The translations under genes and the position numbers were made by a program. Source: Betaproteobacteria bacterium (GTDB taxonomy: Bacteria; Pseudomonadota; Gammaproteobacteria; Burkholderiales; Burkholderiaceae_C). From it: DNA of 64,000 bases. Below are positions 1-8,764 of this stretch, one piece after another. The notes below the pieces were generated by a model. That model did no database searches. It had not been told where the DNA came from and saw only the letters and a program-made list of their open reading frames with translations. Position 1 is the first letter of the stretch. Every line of letters begins with the position of its first letter. The DNA lies in assembly GCA_016716535.1 (NCBI GenBank), contig JADJWD010000005.1, forward strand, positions 868,001 through 932,000. The letters run 5' to 3'.

Positions 1-864
1 GCCTTCGGCGCAGTCGTTGAAGCGCGCCAGCGTGCCGTCCGGGTGCAGCATGCACGCAAGCCAATGCAGCATCGGCCCGACGCGCTGGCGCAGCGCGGGC
101 AGCAGGCGATCCGCCGCGCCCCCCGCATCGAACACCTCGATGATGTTGACGAGGTCGAGCACGTCCTCGAGCGCCAGCAGGTGGTACATCGGCGAGCGCT
201 CGAACTGCGCGCCGTCGGCGAGGATCTGCTCGGGAAGTTCACGTTCGAGGATCTCGACACCGGCGCGCAGCCAGCGCGCGGCTTCGTCGCCGCCGAAGAA
301 GAGGCCGGCGAACACCAGCGCCTTCGCGTTGACGAAGAGATGGTTGCCCAGCAGGTGCCATTCGAGCCGGCGCATGAGCCATCGCGCCTGCACCGCGAGG
401 CTCGTGAGCCACTCGGGCCGGACGGTCTCGCCGCCCAGGATCCACTTGATCCAGTTGACGATGCGCAGGCTCGTCGGATACGGCGCCCACGCGGTGCCGC
501 GGCCCGGCGGGTTGTCGTCGATCCAGCGCTGCACGAGGTCGCGCTGCCAGGCGCGGCGCTCATCGCTGTCGCGCGCGTTGAGATCGTCGAAGTAGTGCTG
601 GTTATAGCGCCACAGCAGGGGCACGGCGGGTTCGTCCCAGCCGATCTCCGCGAGGTCGTGCTCCACGCCGAGCAGCCGCCAGCGCGTCGGCCCGACGAGG
701 CTTGCCTCGCGCGCCGGCGGCGTCACCCAGCGGCCGCGCGCCTCACGCCGCGGCGGCGGCGGGCGCAGGTCGGGCCGGGGCCGCGCGAGCCGGAAGGTGA
801 TGCGGCCCGCGACCTGTGCGGGCTTCAGCCAGCGCACCGTGCGCCACAGGCGGCCGAGCGACAT
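1..864 (-). CDS. Heparinase II/III family protein (C-terminus beyond window)
   Basis: The first 288 residues are visible; the reading frame stays open to the window edge, so the C-terminal half, where the beta-sandwich domain would lie, is missing. The start is the ATG at 864, 51 bases after the stop of the epimerase gene. Seen: the alpha-helical N-terminal region typical of the family, with RYNQHYFDDLNA at about residues 86-97, PYPTSLRIVNW at 129-139, GNHLFVNAKAL at 173-183 and DGAQFERSPMYH at 217-228. Family members cleave acidic polysaccharides by beta-elimination. In exopolysaccharide loci they usually act on the polymer made by the same cluster, either for turnover or trimming. No signal peptide is visible, so the location is uncertain. 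It is the last gene of the visible leftward block. Confidence 0.85.
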   Translation of the reverse strand, partial: MSLGRLWRTVRWLKPAQVAGRITFRLARPRPDLRPPPPRREARGRWVTPPAREASLVGPTRWRLLGVEHDLAEIGWDEPAVPLLWRYNQHYFDDLNARDSDERRAWQRDLVQRWIDDNPPGRGTAWAPYPTSLRIVNWIKWILGGETVRPEWLTSLAVQARWLMRRLEWHLLGNHLFVNAKALVFAGLFFGGDEAARWLRAGVEILERELPEQILADGAQFERSPMYHLLALEDVLDLVNIIEVFDAGGAADRLLPALRQRVGPMLHWLACMLHPDGTLARFNDCAEG

Positions 865-915
865 GCACGAAGGCGGCGAGGCGGCGGTGGCCGGCGTGCG
901 CGAGAAGCCGCGTCG

Positions 916-2046
916 TCAGCGGCCGGCGCCGAGCAGCACGCGCTCCAGCGCCGCGGCGATGCGCGGGCCGGTGCGGCCGTCCCAGAGCTCCGGGATCGCG
1001 CCCTTCTTCCACTGCCCGGCGAAGAGCTTGGCCAATGCCGGTTCGAGCGCCGCCGGGTCGGTGCCGATCAGCTCGTTGGTGCCCACCGTCACCGTCTCAG
1101 GCCGCTCGGTCGTGTCGCGCAGCGTCACGCACGGCACGCCGAGCACGGTGGTCTCCTCGGTGACGCCGCCGCTGTCGGTGATGACGCCCTTGGCGTGGCG
1201 CACGAGGTGGTTGAACTCGAGGTAGGGCTGCGGCTCCACCGTGAGCAGCGACGCAGGCCTTTGCGGCAGGTTGGCCAGCGTCTTGGCCGTGCGCGGGTGC
1301 ACCGGGAAGACGACCGGCAGCCCGCGCGTCGCGCGGCCTACCGCTTCGATGAGGCGCGCGAAGCCGGCCGGGTCGTCGACGTTGGCCGGCCGGTGCAGCG
1401 TCATCACGAAGTAGCCGCCCGGCTGCAATTTCGCTTCGTTCCAGAACGTCGGCGGGCGCAGGCGCTCGAGGTTGGCCAGCAGCGTGTCGATCATCGTGTT
1501 GCCGACGAAGAAGATCTGCTCTTCGCGCGCGCCGGCGCGGCGCAGGTTCTGGTTGGCCACCTCGCTGGTGGTGAAGAACCAGTTCGTGATCGAGTCGGTG
1601 ACGAGGCGGTTGATCTCTTCGGGCATCGTCCAGTCGCCCGAGCGGATGCCGGCCTCGACGTGCGCGACCGGCACGCGCAGCTTCTGCGCCGCGATGGCGC
1701 AGGCCATCGTCGAGGTGACGTCGCCGACGACGAGGCACAGGTCGCTCGGCGCATCGAGCAGCAGCCGCTCGTAGCGCGTCATGATCGACGCCGTCTGCTC
1801 GGCCTGCGTGCCCGAGCCGACCTCGAGGTTCACGTCGGGCTCGGGGATGCCGAGCTGCGTGAAGAAGTCGCCCGACATGCGCGCGTCGTAGTGCTGGCCG
1901 GTGTGCACGAGGCGATAGCGCAAGCCGCTGTTGATGGCCGGGTCGGCCCGGCGCGCCCGGATCGCGCGCAGGATCGGCGCGATCTTCATGAAGTTGGGGC
2001 GCGCGCCGGCGACGATGTCGACGAGGGCGGTCTTCGGAGAATTCAT
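916..2046 (-). CDS. wecB: Non-hydrolysing UDP-N-acetylglucosamine 2-epimerase
   Basis: This enzyme interconverts UDP-GlcNAc and UDP-ManNAc in the cytoplasm, supplying a mannosamine-type precursor for a surface polymer. Its 376 residues are the normal family length. Seen: GARPNFMK (14-21), GQHYD (50-54), GDVTST (108-113), HVEAGIRS (129-136), PEEINR, GNTMID (182-187), HRPAN, and TDSGGVTEE near the C-terminus, all typical of the WecB fold. The ATG start overlaps the stop of the upstream bi-domain oxidoreductase by four bases, implying translational coupling. It is distinct from the hydrolysing LegG-type epimerase at 17959-19125, so the locus carries two 2-epimerase types for two different sugars. 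Confidence 0.93.
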   Translation of the reverse strand: MNSPKTALVDIVAGARPNFMKIAPILRAIRARRADPAINSGLRYRLVHTGQHYDARMSGDFFTQLGIPEPDVNLEVGSGTQAEQTASIMTRYERLLLDAPSDLCLVVGDVTSTMACAIAAQKLRVPVAHVEAGIRSGDWTMPEEINRLVTDSITNWFFTTSEVANQNLRRAGAREEQIFFVGNTMIDTLLANLERLRPPTFWNEAKLQPGGYFVMTLHRPANVDDPAGFARLIEAVGRATRGLPVVFPVHPRTAKTLANLPQRPASLLTVEPQPYLEFNHLVRHAKGVITDSGGVTEETTVLGVPCVTLRDTTERPETVTVGTNELIGTDPAALEPALAKLFAGQWKKGAIPELWDGRTGPRIAAALERVLLGAGR

Positions 2047-4202
2047 CGCAGGGCTTCCTCGACGGCGATGCTCAGGCGCCCGACTTCGAGCAGCTCGTGC
2101 AGCGCGATGGGCGATGGGCCGCCCGCCTTCACCGCCTGCACGAACGCGGCGGCGCAGGCGGCCTGGCCCTTGTCCTGGCGCCAGAGGTTCATTTTCGTGA
2201 AGCCCGGCCAGCCAAAGCCGGCGAGGCGGCGGAAGTTGTCCAACTGCAGCACACGGCCGGCCGCGAAGACCTCGAGCCGCTCCTTCGGGAAGGCCTTCGA
2301 GCCGTTCGCGAAGTAGTGGATCGTGCCGAGCGAGCCGTCGGCGAAGTGCAGCGTCACGGTGGCCGTGTCGGGCGTGGCGGCGGCCATGCGCGTGACCGCG
2401 TGCGACTCGACCGGCGCGCCGGCGAGGTGGCGCAGCAGGTCGATGAAGTGGCAGCCCTCGCCGAGCAGCCGGCCGCCGCCGACGGCAGGGTCCTGCGTCC
2501 AGTGCTGCGCGGGGATCGCGCCGGCGTTCACCGTCATCACGAAGGCCTTCGGGCCCGGCGCGCCGGCGAGCAGCTCGCGCAGGCGCACGACCTGCGGCGC
2601 GAAGCGGCGGTTGAAGCCGACCATCAACAGGCGGCCGGGCGCGGCGCGCGCGGCCGACTCGATGCGCTCGAGGTCGGCCTCGGTCAGGGCCAGCGGCTTC
2701 TCGACGAAGACGTGCTTGCCGGCGCCGAGCGCGCGCACGACGTAGTCCGCATGCGTGTCATGCCGCGTGCTCACGACCACCGCGTCGCACTGCGGGTCGG
2801 CGATCAGCGCGTCGGTGTCGGTGGTGGCTTCGGCAAAGCCGAACTTGCGCGCCAGGTGCAGGCTGCTGGCGCCGCCGGCCGAGGCGATGCGCAGCAGCTG
2901 CGCACCGGCGGCCTTGAAGGCCGGCACCAGCACCGCGCCGGCGTAGTTGCCGGCGCCGATGACGCTGACGCGGGCGGTGCCCGGGCTGGCACCGGCCGAC
3001 GCGGCGGGCGCGGAGGCCCGCGGGGCTACAGCCGAACTCGAAGGCACGGCAACCGTGCGTGCGCGCCGCGGGTCTTCCGCCTCGGAGACTGGCGCTGCCG
3101 GGTACTGCAGCAGGATGCCGAGCGAAGGTTCGCTGCCGCCCACCACCGCGTAGGCGGCCGGCGCTTCGGCGATCGCGAAGCGGTGCGACACCAGCGTGGC
3201 CACGTCGAGCCGCCGCTCGGCCAGCATGTCCAGCACGGCCTCGAAGTTGCGCTGCTCGGTCCAGCGCACGAAGCCCACCGGGTAGTCCTGGCCCTTGTCC
3301 TCGTAGTTCGGGTCGTAGCGGCCGGGGCCATAGCTGCAGCTGACCTGGAAGCTGAGTTCCTTCTCGAAGAAGTCGGCGCGCGAGAGCTCCAGGCCCGTGA
3401 CGCCCACCAGCACGATGCGGCCGCGCTTGCGCGACATCAGCGCCGCCTGGTGCACGGGTTCGTTGCTCTTCGTGCTGGCGGTGATGAGCACCGCGTCGAC
3501 GCCGCGCCCGCGCGAGAAGGCTTGCGCCGCGGCCACCGGGTCGGCGCCGCTCTTCAGGTCGACGACCTCGGCGCCGAAGCGCCGCGCCAGCGCCAGCTTG
3601 TCGGCGTCGAAATCGAGCCCGAGCACGCGGCAGCCCTGCGCCTTCAGCAACTGCACCGTGACCAGGCCGATGAGCCCGAGGCCCGTGACGACCACCGCCT
3701 CGCCAAGCGTCGGCTGCACGAGCCGGATGCCCTGCAGCGCGATGGCGCCGAGCACGGTGAACGCCGCCTCGTCGTCGCCGACCGAGTCGGGCACGCGCGC
3801 GCACAGGTTCACCGGCACGGCCACCATCTCGGCGTGCTTGCCGTTGCTCGCGACGCGGTCGCCGACCGCGAAGCCGGTGACGCCGGCGCCCACCTCGACC
3901 ACCTCGCCGACGTTGCAGTAGCCCATCGGCAGCGGCTGGTCGAGCTTGTTGCGCACCGCGGCCAGCGTCGGCATCAGGCCGTCGGTGCGGATCTTGTCGA
4001 ACACCTGCCGCACCTTGTCGGGCTGCTGGCGCGCCTTCTCGATGAAGCCGGCCTTGCCGAAATCGACCAGCATGCGCTCGGTGCCGGCCGAGACCAGCGT
4101 GCGCGTCGTGCGGATCAGCAGCTGGCCGCGGCCGGCACGGGGGCAGGGGATGTCGGCGACTTCGGTGGTGCCGTGCTTGAGGTTCTGCAGGATCTGCTTC
4201 AT
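2043..4202 (-). CDS. Bi-domain oxidoreductase: zinc-type dehydrogenase fused to Gfo/Idh/MocA
   Basis: The 719-residue protein joins two complete enzymes. Residues 1 to about 375 are a medium-chain alcohol-dehydrogenase-like domain, with GYCNVGEVVEVG near 95 and a Rossmann stretch VVVTGLGLIGLVTVQLL. An Ala/Pro/Ser-rich linker of about 45 residues follows. The rest is a Gfo/Idh/MocA domain, with VIGAGNYAGA, HVFVEKPLALT and a C-terminal alpha/beta domain. Such fusions are known from polysaccharide clusters next to heparinase-like genes, but their substrate is not established; oxidation or epimerisation of a nucleotide sugar or polymer-linked sugar is an inference. It lies 31 bases after hisF-1 and overlaps wecB by four bases. 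Confidence 0.87.
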   Translation of the reverse strand: MKQILQNLKHGTTEVADIPCPRAGRGQLLIRTTRTLVSAGTERMLVDFGKAGFIEKARQQPDKVRQVFDKIRTDGLMPTLAAVRNKLDQPLPMGYCNVGEVVEVGAGVTGFAVGDRVASNGKHAEMVAVPVNLCARVPDSVGDDEAAFTVLGAIALQGIRLVQPTLGEAVVVTGLGLIGLVTVQLLKAQGCRVLGLDFDADKLALARRFGAEVVDLKSGADPVAAAQAFSRGRGVDAVLITASTKSNEPVHQAALMSRKRGRIVLVGVTGLELSRADFFEKELSFQVSCSYGPGRYDPNYEDKGQDYPVGFVRWTEQRNFEAVLDMLAERRLDVATLVSHRFAIAEAPAAYAVVGGSEPSLGILLQYPAAPVSEAEDPRRARTVAVPSSSAVAPRASAPAASAGASPGTARVSVIGAGNYAGAVLVPAFKAAGAQLLRIASAGGASSLHLARKFGFAEATTDTDALIADPQCDAVVVSTRHDTHADYVVRALGAGKHVFVEKPLALTEADLERIESAARAAPGRLLMVGFNRRFAPQVVRLRELLAGAPGPKAFVMTVNAGAIPAQHWTQDPAVGGGRLLGEGCHFIDLLRHLAGAPVESHAVTRMAAATPDTATVTLHFADGSLGTIHYFANGSKAFPKERLEVFAAGRVLQLDNFRRLAGFGWPGFTKMNLWRQDKGQAACAAAFVQAVKAGGPSPIALHELLEVGRLSIAVEEALR

Positions 4203-4233
4203 GGCCTGGGTTGCCGACGGCTGATGCGGCTGC

Positions 4234-5013
4234 TCACGCGGGCGCGCCGGACGCGGCGGCGATCAGCTTGTCCTTGTCGGCCCGGGCCGGGTAGTTGATG
4301 AGCACCGCGCGGTACACGCCCTTGAAGACGAAGAGACTGCCGGCCGCGGCGCCGACGATGCCGAACTCGCGCACCAGTGTGCCGATGTCGGCCAGCGAGC
4401 CGGCGCCGCCCAGCACCGTCAGCGGCACCGTGACGGCGGTACGCACCTGGCGCACGAGGTCGAGGTCGTAGCCCTTCATCTGGCCGTCTCGGTCGATCGA
4501 GTTGACGACGATCTCGCCGGCGCCGGCGGCTTCGGCCTGGCGCGCGAAGGCCGCGGCGTCCAGGTCCGTGGCGCGCTGCCCGTTGTGCGTGAACACCTGC
4601 CAGCCGCCTGCACCGCGCCGCACGTCGAGCACGACGACGACGCTCTGGCGGCCGACGCGCGCCGCCGCGGCGCCCAGCAGCGCCGGGTCGGCGACGGCGG
4701 CGGCGCTGACGGCCACCTTCTCGACGCCCAGGCTCACCAGGCGCTCGAACTGCTCCACCGAATGCACGCCGCCGCCGTAGGCGAGCGGCATGCGGCACTC
4801 GGCGGCGAGGTTGCGGATGAGCGCGTAGTCGGGGTCGCGGCGCTGGCGCGTGGCGTCGATGTCGAGCACCATCAGCTCGTCGACTTCCTTCTCGTTGAAG
4901 ATGCGCACCGCGTTCAGCGGGTCGCCGACGTACTTGGGCTTGTCGAAGCCCACCGTCTTGACGAGGCCGCCCTTGTGCACCAGCAGGCAGGGGATGATTC
5001 GCGGTCTGAGCAT
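4234..5013 (-). CDS. hisF: HisF-like amidotransferase subunit, module 1 (sugar amidination)
   Basis: A 259-residue (beta/alpha)8 protein of the imidazole-glycerol-phosphate synthase cyclase family, but not a histidine enzyme by context. It follows hisH-1 and an N-acetyl-sugar amidotransferase, the triad that in Pseudomonas WbpG/HisH2/HisF2 loci installs an amidine on an acetamido sugar. Lining up from the start with Thermotoga HisF, position 11, a catalytic Asp in true HisF, is Leu (IIPCLLV, residues 6-12). The second catalytic Asp is kept as D130 in VVVVLDV. Loss of D11 argues against cyclase chemistry and for a role in delivering ammonia from HisH. The paralogue at 12380-13138 shows the opposite pattern. 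Confidence 0.9.
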   Translation of the reverse strand: MLRPRIIPCLLVHKGGLVKTVGFDKPKYVGDPLNAVRIFNEKEVDELMVLDIDATRQRRDPDYALIRNLAAECRMPLAYGGGVHSVEQFERLVSLGVEKVAVSAAAVADPALLGAAAARVGRQSVVVVLDVRRGAGGWQVFTHNGQRATDLDAAAFARQAEAAGAGEIVVNSIDRDGQMKGYDLDLVRQVRTAVTVPLTVLGGAGSLADIGTLVREFGIVGAAAGSLFVFKGVYRAVLINYPARADKDKLIAAASGAPA

Positions 5014-5053
5014 CTTCTTGGGTCGAGTCGTGATCGCGGTCGTGGTGCCCGCT

Positions 5054-5668
5054 TCACAGCGAGGCGAAGTTCTTCAGCAGCTGGATGCCCCAGGCGTGGC
5101 TCTTCTCGGGGTGGAACTGCACGCCGAAGACGTTGCCGCGCTGCACGGCGCAGGCGAAGCGCAGGCCGTACTCGGTGCTGGCCAGCACGTCGGCCGGGTC
5201 GTTGGGCGCGAAGTAGTACGAGTGCAGGAAGTAGAAGCGCGCCGCCGCGCCCAGGCCCGCGAAGAGCCCGTCTTCGCGCACCGGCTGCACGTCGTTCCAG
5301 CCCATGTGCGGCAGGTGCGTGCGGCCGGTGAACTGCGCGTGGTCGAACAGCTTCACGCCGGCGTCGAGCCAGCCCAGGCCCGCGGCGGTGCCTTCGTCGC
5401 TGTGCCGTGCCAGCATCTGCATGCCCACGCAGATGCCGAGCACCGGCCGCTGCCGCTTCGTCACCAGCTCGTCGAGGCCGGCGCGCATGCCCGAGTCGTT
5501 CAGGCGCGTCATCGCCCAGTCGAAGGCGCCGACGCCGGGCAGGATGAGGTGCGTGGCGCCTTCGAGGTCGGCGGCGGTGCGTGCCAGCGTCGCCGGGATC
5601 GCGAGGCGCTTGTAGATGTTGGCGATGGCCTGCACGTTGCCCAGGCCGTAGTCGACGATGGTGATCAC
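5054..5668 (-). CDS. hisH: HisH-like glutaminase subunit, module 1
   Basis: A 204-residue class I glutamine amidotransferase that releases ammonia from glutamine. The catalytic set is intact: Cys80 in LGICVGMQML and the His186/Glu188 pair in QFHPEKS; the oxyanion PGVGAF element lies at about 44-49. The start is GTG at 5668, overlapping the TGA of the upstream sugar amidotransferase by four bases, and the frame begins MITIVDYGLGN as expected for HisH. It sits between the PP-loop amidotransferase and hisF-1, and so belongs to the first amidination module rather than to histidine synthesis; no other his gene is nearby. Confidence 0.92.
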   Translation of the reverse strand: MITIVDYGLGNVQAIANIYKRLAIPATLARTAADLEGATHLILPGVGAFDWAMTRLNDSGMRAGLDELVTKRQRPVLGICVGMQMLARHSDEGTAAGLGWLDAGVKLFDHAQFTGRTHLPHMGWNDVQPVREDGLFAGLGAAARFYFLHSYYFAPNDPADVLASTEYGLRFACAVQRGNVFGVQFHPEKSHAWGIQLLKNFASL

Positions 5669-6795
5669 CGCTTGCCTCCGAGCTCCAGGCCGAGCGCGCG
5701 CATGGCCCGCGCGCCGACGCTGTAGAACATCTCCTGCGAGCGGTAGTCGCGGTAGGTCTTGTTCGGCGCCTCGAGGTAGCCCTGCAGCTCGGCGGTGGTG
5801 ATGCCCAGCTTGTTGGCCACGTACTCGAACTCCTGGCGCACCGTGGCGTCGTCCAGCGCCGGCGTCTTCAGCATCTCCAGCGCCTCGGCGCGCGTCATCT
5901 GGCCGGTGACGATGAGGCTGGAGAACTGCACCTTGCGCGTGTCGAAGCCGAACTTCCTCGGCAGCCAGAAGCCTTCGTAGAAGCGCGTGAAGCGCGACTC
6001 GAAGTGCTTCTGCGGGTAGGGCTGCCAGCCGAACTTCTCGGTCAGCAGCTTCACCGCCGCGGCCTTGTCGTAGGGCACCAGGTTCAGCGGCCGCACGACT
6101 CGGATGCCCTTGACGTAGGGCAGCCAGATCTTGTGGCGCAGGATCGACGTGGTGGGGAAGTTGTGCAGCGGCCTCGTGCCGAAGCGGCGGTGGATGTCCT
6201 TGAGCTGGATCGAGTCGCTCTGGTAGTACATCCACTCGATGGGGTTGCGGATGCACTCGGTCGAGAGGTTGGCGCCGGTGAGGATGGTCTTGATGTCGTG
6301 CTGCTCGGCGAACTTGTACATCGTGGCGAAGAAGGCGTGGTCCTGCGGCGTGTCGATGTGCGGCACGCCCGACTTGAAGAACGCCAGCTGCAGGTCGCGC
6401 ATCTCCTCCCAGTCGATGACCTCGGTGTAGAGGTCCAGCCCGAGCGCGTCGACCAGCTTCTCGATGTTGTTCACCGCCTCCTGCGAGTTCCAGCCGGCGT
6501 CGACGTGGAACACCAGCGGGCGCAGGCCGAACTCGGTGGCGACGTAGGTCAGGTACGAGCTGTCGATGCCCCCGCTCATGCCGATGATGCAGTCGAAGTC
6601 CTTGCCCTTGCCGCTGGCCTTGATCGCCTGCACCAGCGCGCGCAGCTCGCGTTCGCCGCGCTCGTCGGTGTGCCAGTTCGGCAGCACCTTGGCGTAGAAG
6701 GTGCGGCAGTGGTCGCACACGCCCTTGTCGTCGAAGGTGATGGCCGAGTCGGTGGTGTCCATCACGCAGTGGGTGCAGATTCGCAATGCCGTCAT
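5665..6795 (-). CDS. N-acetyl sugar amidotransferase, module 1 (PP-loop ATPase)
   Basis: A 376-residue member of the WbpG/WbuX/PseA family. These enzymes activate the acetamido group of a sugar with ATP and use HisH-derived ammonia to form an acetamidino group. Seen: two CxxC pairs near the N-terminus (C7/C10 and C27/C30), likely to bind zinc, and a PP-loop SGGIDS at 74-79. The protein ends beside hisH-1 with a GTGA overlap, and its own ATG overlaps the stop of the O-acetyltransferase gene by four bases. It differs in length and N-terminus from the second amidotransferase at 13143-14471, so the two probably act on different substrates or positions. Confidence 0.9.
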   Translation of the reverse strand: MTALRICTHCVMDTTDSAITFDDKGVCDHCRTFYAKVLPNWHTDERGERELRALVQAIKASGKGKDFDCIIGMSGGIDSSYLTYVATEFGLRPLVFHVDAGWNSQEAVNNIEKLVDALGLDLYTEVIDWEEMRDLQLAFFKSGVPHIDTPQDHAFFATMYKFAEQHDIKTILTGANLSTECIRNPIEWMYYQSDSIQLKDIHRRFGTRPLHNFPTTSILRHKIWLPYVKGIRVVRPLNLVPYDKAAAVKLLTEKFGWQPYPQKHFESRFTRFYEGFWLPRKFGFDTRKVQFSSLIVTGQMTRAEALEMLKTPALDDATVRQEFEYVANKLGITTAELQGYLEAPNKTYRDYRSQEMFYSVGARAMRALGLELGGKR

Positions 6796-7472
6796 GCCGC
6801 GCCTTGTTCGATGCCGCGTCCCGCGCCTTGCCCGGCGCCATGCCCGGCGCCCTGTTCGATGGCGTCCAGGAATCCCTCCACGTCGTTGAAACGCGGTCCC
6901 AGCCGATGCAGCTCGGCCTCGTCGAGCGACCACCAGCGCGAGGCCACCAGGCGGCGCACGATGTCCTCGCCGAAGCGGTGGCGCACGATGCGCGCCGGGT
7001 TGCCGGCCACGATGGCGTAGGGCGGCACCGCCTTCGTCACCACCGCGCCCGCGCCGACCACGGCGCCGTCGCCGATCTCGACGCCGGGCAGCACGATGGC
7101 CGAGCGGCCGATCCACACGTCGTGGCCGATGCGCACGCGCTGCGGCGGCGGCCGCTGGTGCCGCGAGAACTTGGCGCGCACGCTGTCGCGGCCCTCGTAG
7201 AACACCGGCGACATCGCCACCCACTCCATCGGATGCCGGCCGCCGCCGATGACCACGCCGTTGGCGATCGAGACGAAGCTGCCGATGTCCGCCTGGTACA
7301 CGTCGCAGTCGTAGCCGCAGAACGAGTGCTTCTGCATCGTCGAGGCGTAGAACATCGTGCCCGCCTCGAGCTTGGAGGTCGGGTGCACGGTCGAGCCCTT
7401 GACCGCGACGAGGCGGGACTTGCGCAGCAGCTTGAAGGCCAGCAGGCGAAGGGTGTCGGCGAGGCGGGACAT
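6792..7472 (-). CDS. Left-handed beta-helix O-acetyltransferase (CatB-like family)
   Basis: A 226-residue hexapeptide-repeat acetyltransferase. Seen: repeats such as IGSFVSIANGVVIGGG, then IGHDVWIGRSAIVLPGVEIGDGAVVGAGAVVTKAVPPYAIVAGNPARIVR, whose V-H-D-V-W-I-G turn is typical of xenobiotic/CatB-type acetyltransferases; this supports acetyl-CoA-dependent acetylation of a sugar hydroxyl. The start is the ATG at 7472, 17 bases after the wzy-like stop. The C-terminal tail is odd: it ends in imperfect Gly-Ala-Gly repeats (GAGHGAGQGAGRG) encoded by repetitive DNA at about 6800-6870, just before the overlap with the amidotransferase start. The most likely substrate is a sugar of the polymer made by this cluster. 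Confidence 0.85.
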   Translation of the reverse strand: MSRLADTLRLLAFKLLRKSRLVAVKGSTVHPTSKLEAGTMFYASTMQKHSFCGYDCDVYQADIGSFVSIANGVVIGGGRHPMEWVAMSPVFYEGRDSVRAKFSRHQRPPPQRVRIGHDVWIGRSAIVLPGVEIGDGAVVGAGAVVTKAVPPYAIVAGNPARIVRHRFGEDIVRRLVASRWWSLDEAELHRLGPRFNDVEGFLDAIEQGAGHGAGQGAGRGIEQGAA

Positions 7473-7489
7473 CGAGCGCGACGGGTTGA

Positions 7490-8764
7490 CTAGGCCGCGG
7501 CGGGCAGGGCGGCCGCCGGCGGCCGCGGCACCGCGAGCCGGCCGGCGGCGCGGCGGCGGCGGCCGTACAGCCAGATGAAGTACACGGCGGTGAAGAAGAA
7601 GTAGTTCGTGACGATGGCCCCCGACTGCGACAGCCCCAGCATCGGGAACGACAGGATCGCCATCACCTTCAGCCGTTCGGGCTCGGGCAGCTTGTGCCTG
7701 AACAGGCGGCGCAGGGCCCAGCCGGTGAGCCAGAGGTAGCCCAGCAGCACCGGGTAGCCGAAGTCGACGACGAACTGCAGCAGCGCGTTGTGCGGGCTCT
7801 GCGCGCCGCCCAGCTGGTACTGCGGCAGCGTCAGCACCAGCCAAGAGCCGCCCGCACCGAGGCCGAATCCGTAGCTGCGGATGTACTCGATGAGCACGAA
7901 GATCGCGGCATCGGTGCGGTTGTTCAGCGAGCCCCATTCCTCGCCAGAGGCGTTGAGCGAGAGGATGTTGGTGATCGGCTGCACCAGCAGGTCGCCGACG
8001 CTGTAGGTGTCGTTGGCGAACTGGATCGGCACATCGCTGACCGAGATCAGCGCGACCAGTAAGGTCACCGCGAGCGATGCGGCGACGCTGACCCACGCCC
8101 CGACGGGAATGCGCACGACCGCGCCGATGCGCAGGACGGCGTGGACCGGCAGCGAGATGAAGAGGAACGAGATGAGCGCGGCCTTGGAGTCGTTGTAGAA
8201 CAGTAGCCAAGCCGTGATCAAGACGACGAACAGCCGCACCGGCCCGCGGAAGCGGTCGAGCGTCAGCGCCATCCATGCGACGACGCACAGCACGACGGCG
8301 AGATCGTTCTGGTTCCAGAAGAACGCGCGCAACGCGGTCTCGTCGCTCTCGTCCTCGTAGAGGTTCGGGTAGTAGCTGCCGACGGCCAGCTCCAGCAGCA
8401 GGTTCAGCAGCAGGAAGACGTAGAAGATCTGCGCGAAGCGCAGGAAGCCGCGCTCGAACCCGGGCTCGCGCGACTTCAAATGGATCATCCCCACCAGCAG
8501 GACGAACAGGTACAGGTAGTGAACGAGGGAAGGCAGCAACTGAGAGAAGTCGCCTCCGTAGGCGGCGGCGAGTACGAAGTTGTAGACGACGAACACGGCA
8601 AACGCCGCGATCGCCTTCAGCGCCAGCCGCGGATCAGCCATGGCGACGGCCAGCAGCAGGAACGGCGCGATGAGCCGGTACAGCGTGTAGGGGTTCTCCA
8701 TCTCCAGGCGCAGCACCGTGTTGCCGATGCCGGCAACGAGGACGACGTAGAAGAGGGCTTTCAT
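7490..8764 (-). CDS. O-antigen polymerase/ligase-type membrane protein (Wzy/WaaL family)
   Basis: A 424-residue protein rich in hydrophobic segments (roughly ten to twelve), such as FVLLVGMIHL, AVVLCVVAWMALTL and VAASLAVTLLVALI. Near residues 270-320 is the characteristic periplasmic-loop region, with NNRTDAAIFVLIEYIR, GFGLGAGGS and SPHNALLQF; this R...GxGxG...HN pattern is typical of Wzy_C proteins. Such proteins polymerise lipid-linked repeat units or ligate polymer at the periplasmic face. Since flippase, Wzz and Wza homologues are present in the same block, polymerase is favoured over ligase, but the sequence cannot separate them. The start ATG overlaps the stop of the acyltransferase fragment by four bases. 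Confidence 0.83.
   Translation of the reverse strand: MKALFYVVLVAGIGNTVLRLEMENPYTLYRLIAPFLLLAVAMADPRLALKAIAAFAVFVVYNFVLAAAYGGDFSQLLPSLVHYLYLFVLLVGMIHLKSREPGFERGFLRFAQIFYVFLLLNLLLELAVGSYYPNLYEDESDETALRAFFWNQNDLAVVLCVVAWMALTLDRFRGPVRLFVVLITAWLLFYNDSKAALISFLFISLPVHAVLRIGAVVRIPVGAWVSVAASLAVTLLVALISVSDVPIQFANDTYSVGDLLVQPITNILSLNASGEEWGSLNNRTDAAIFVLIEYIRSYGFGLGAGGSWLVLTLPQYQLGGAQSPHNALLQFVVDFGYPVLLGYLWLTGWALRRLFRHKLPEPERLKVMAILSFPMLGLSQSGAIVTNYFFFTAVYFIWLYGRRRRAAGRLAVPRPPAAALPAAA

Noticed and set aside
43..2316. Very long plus-strand open frames opposite the polysaccharide genes (for example 43-2316, 2097-4298, 13053-14558)
   Set aside because: They lie exactly opposite genes with clear catalytic motifs, are rich in Arg/Ala/His with no domain features, and are expected by-products of strong third-position G+C bias.
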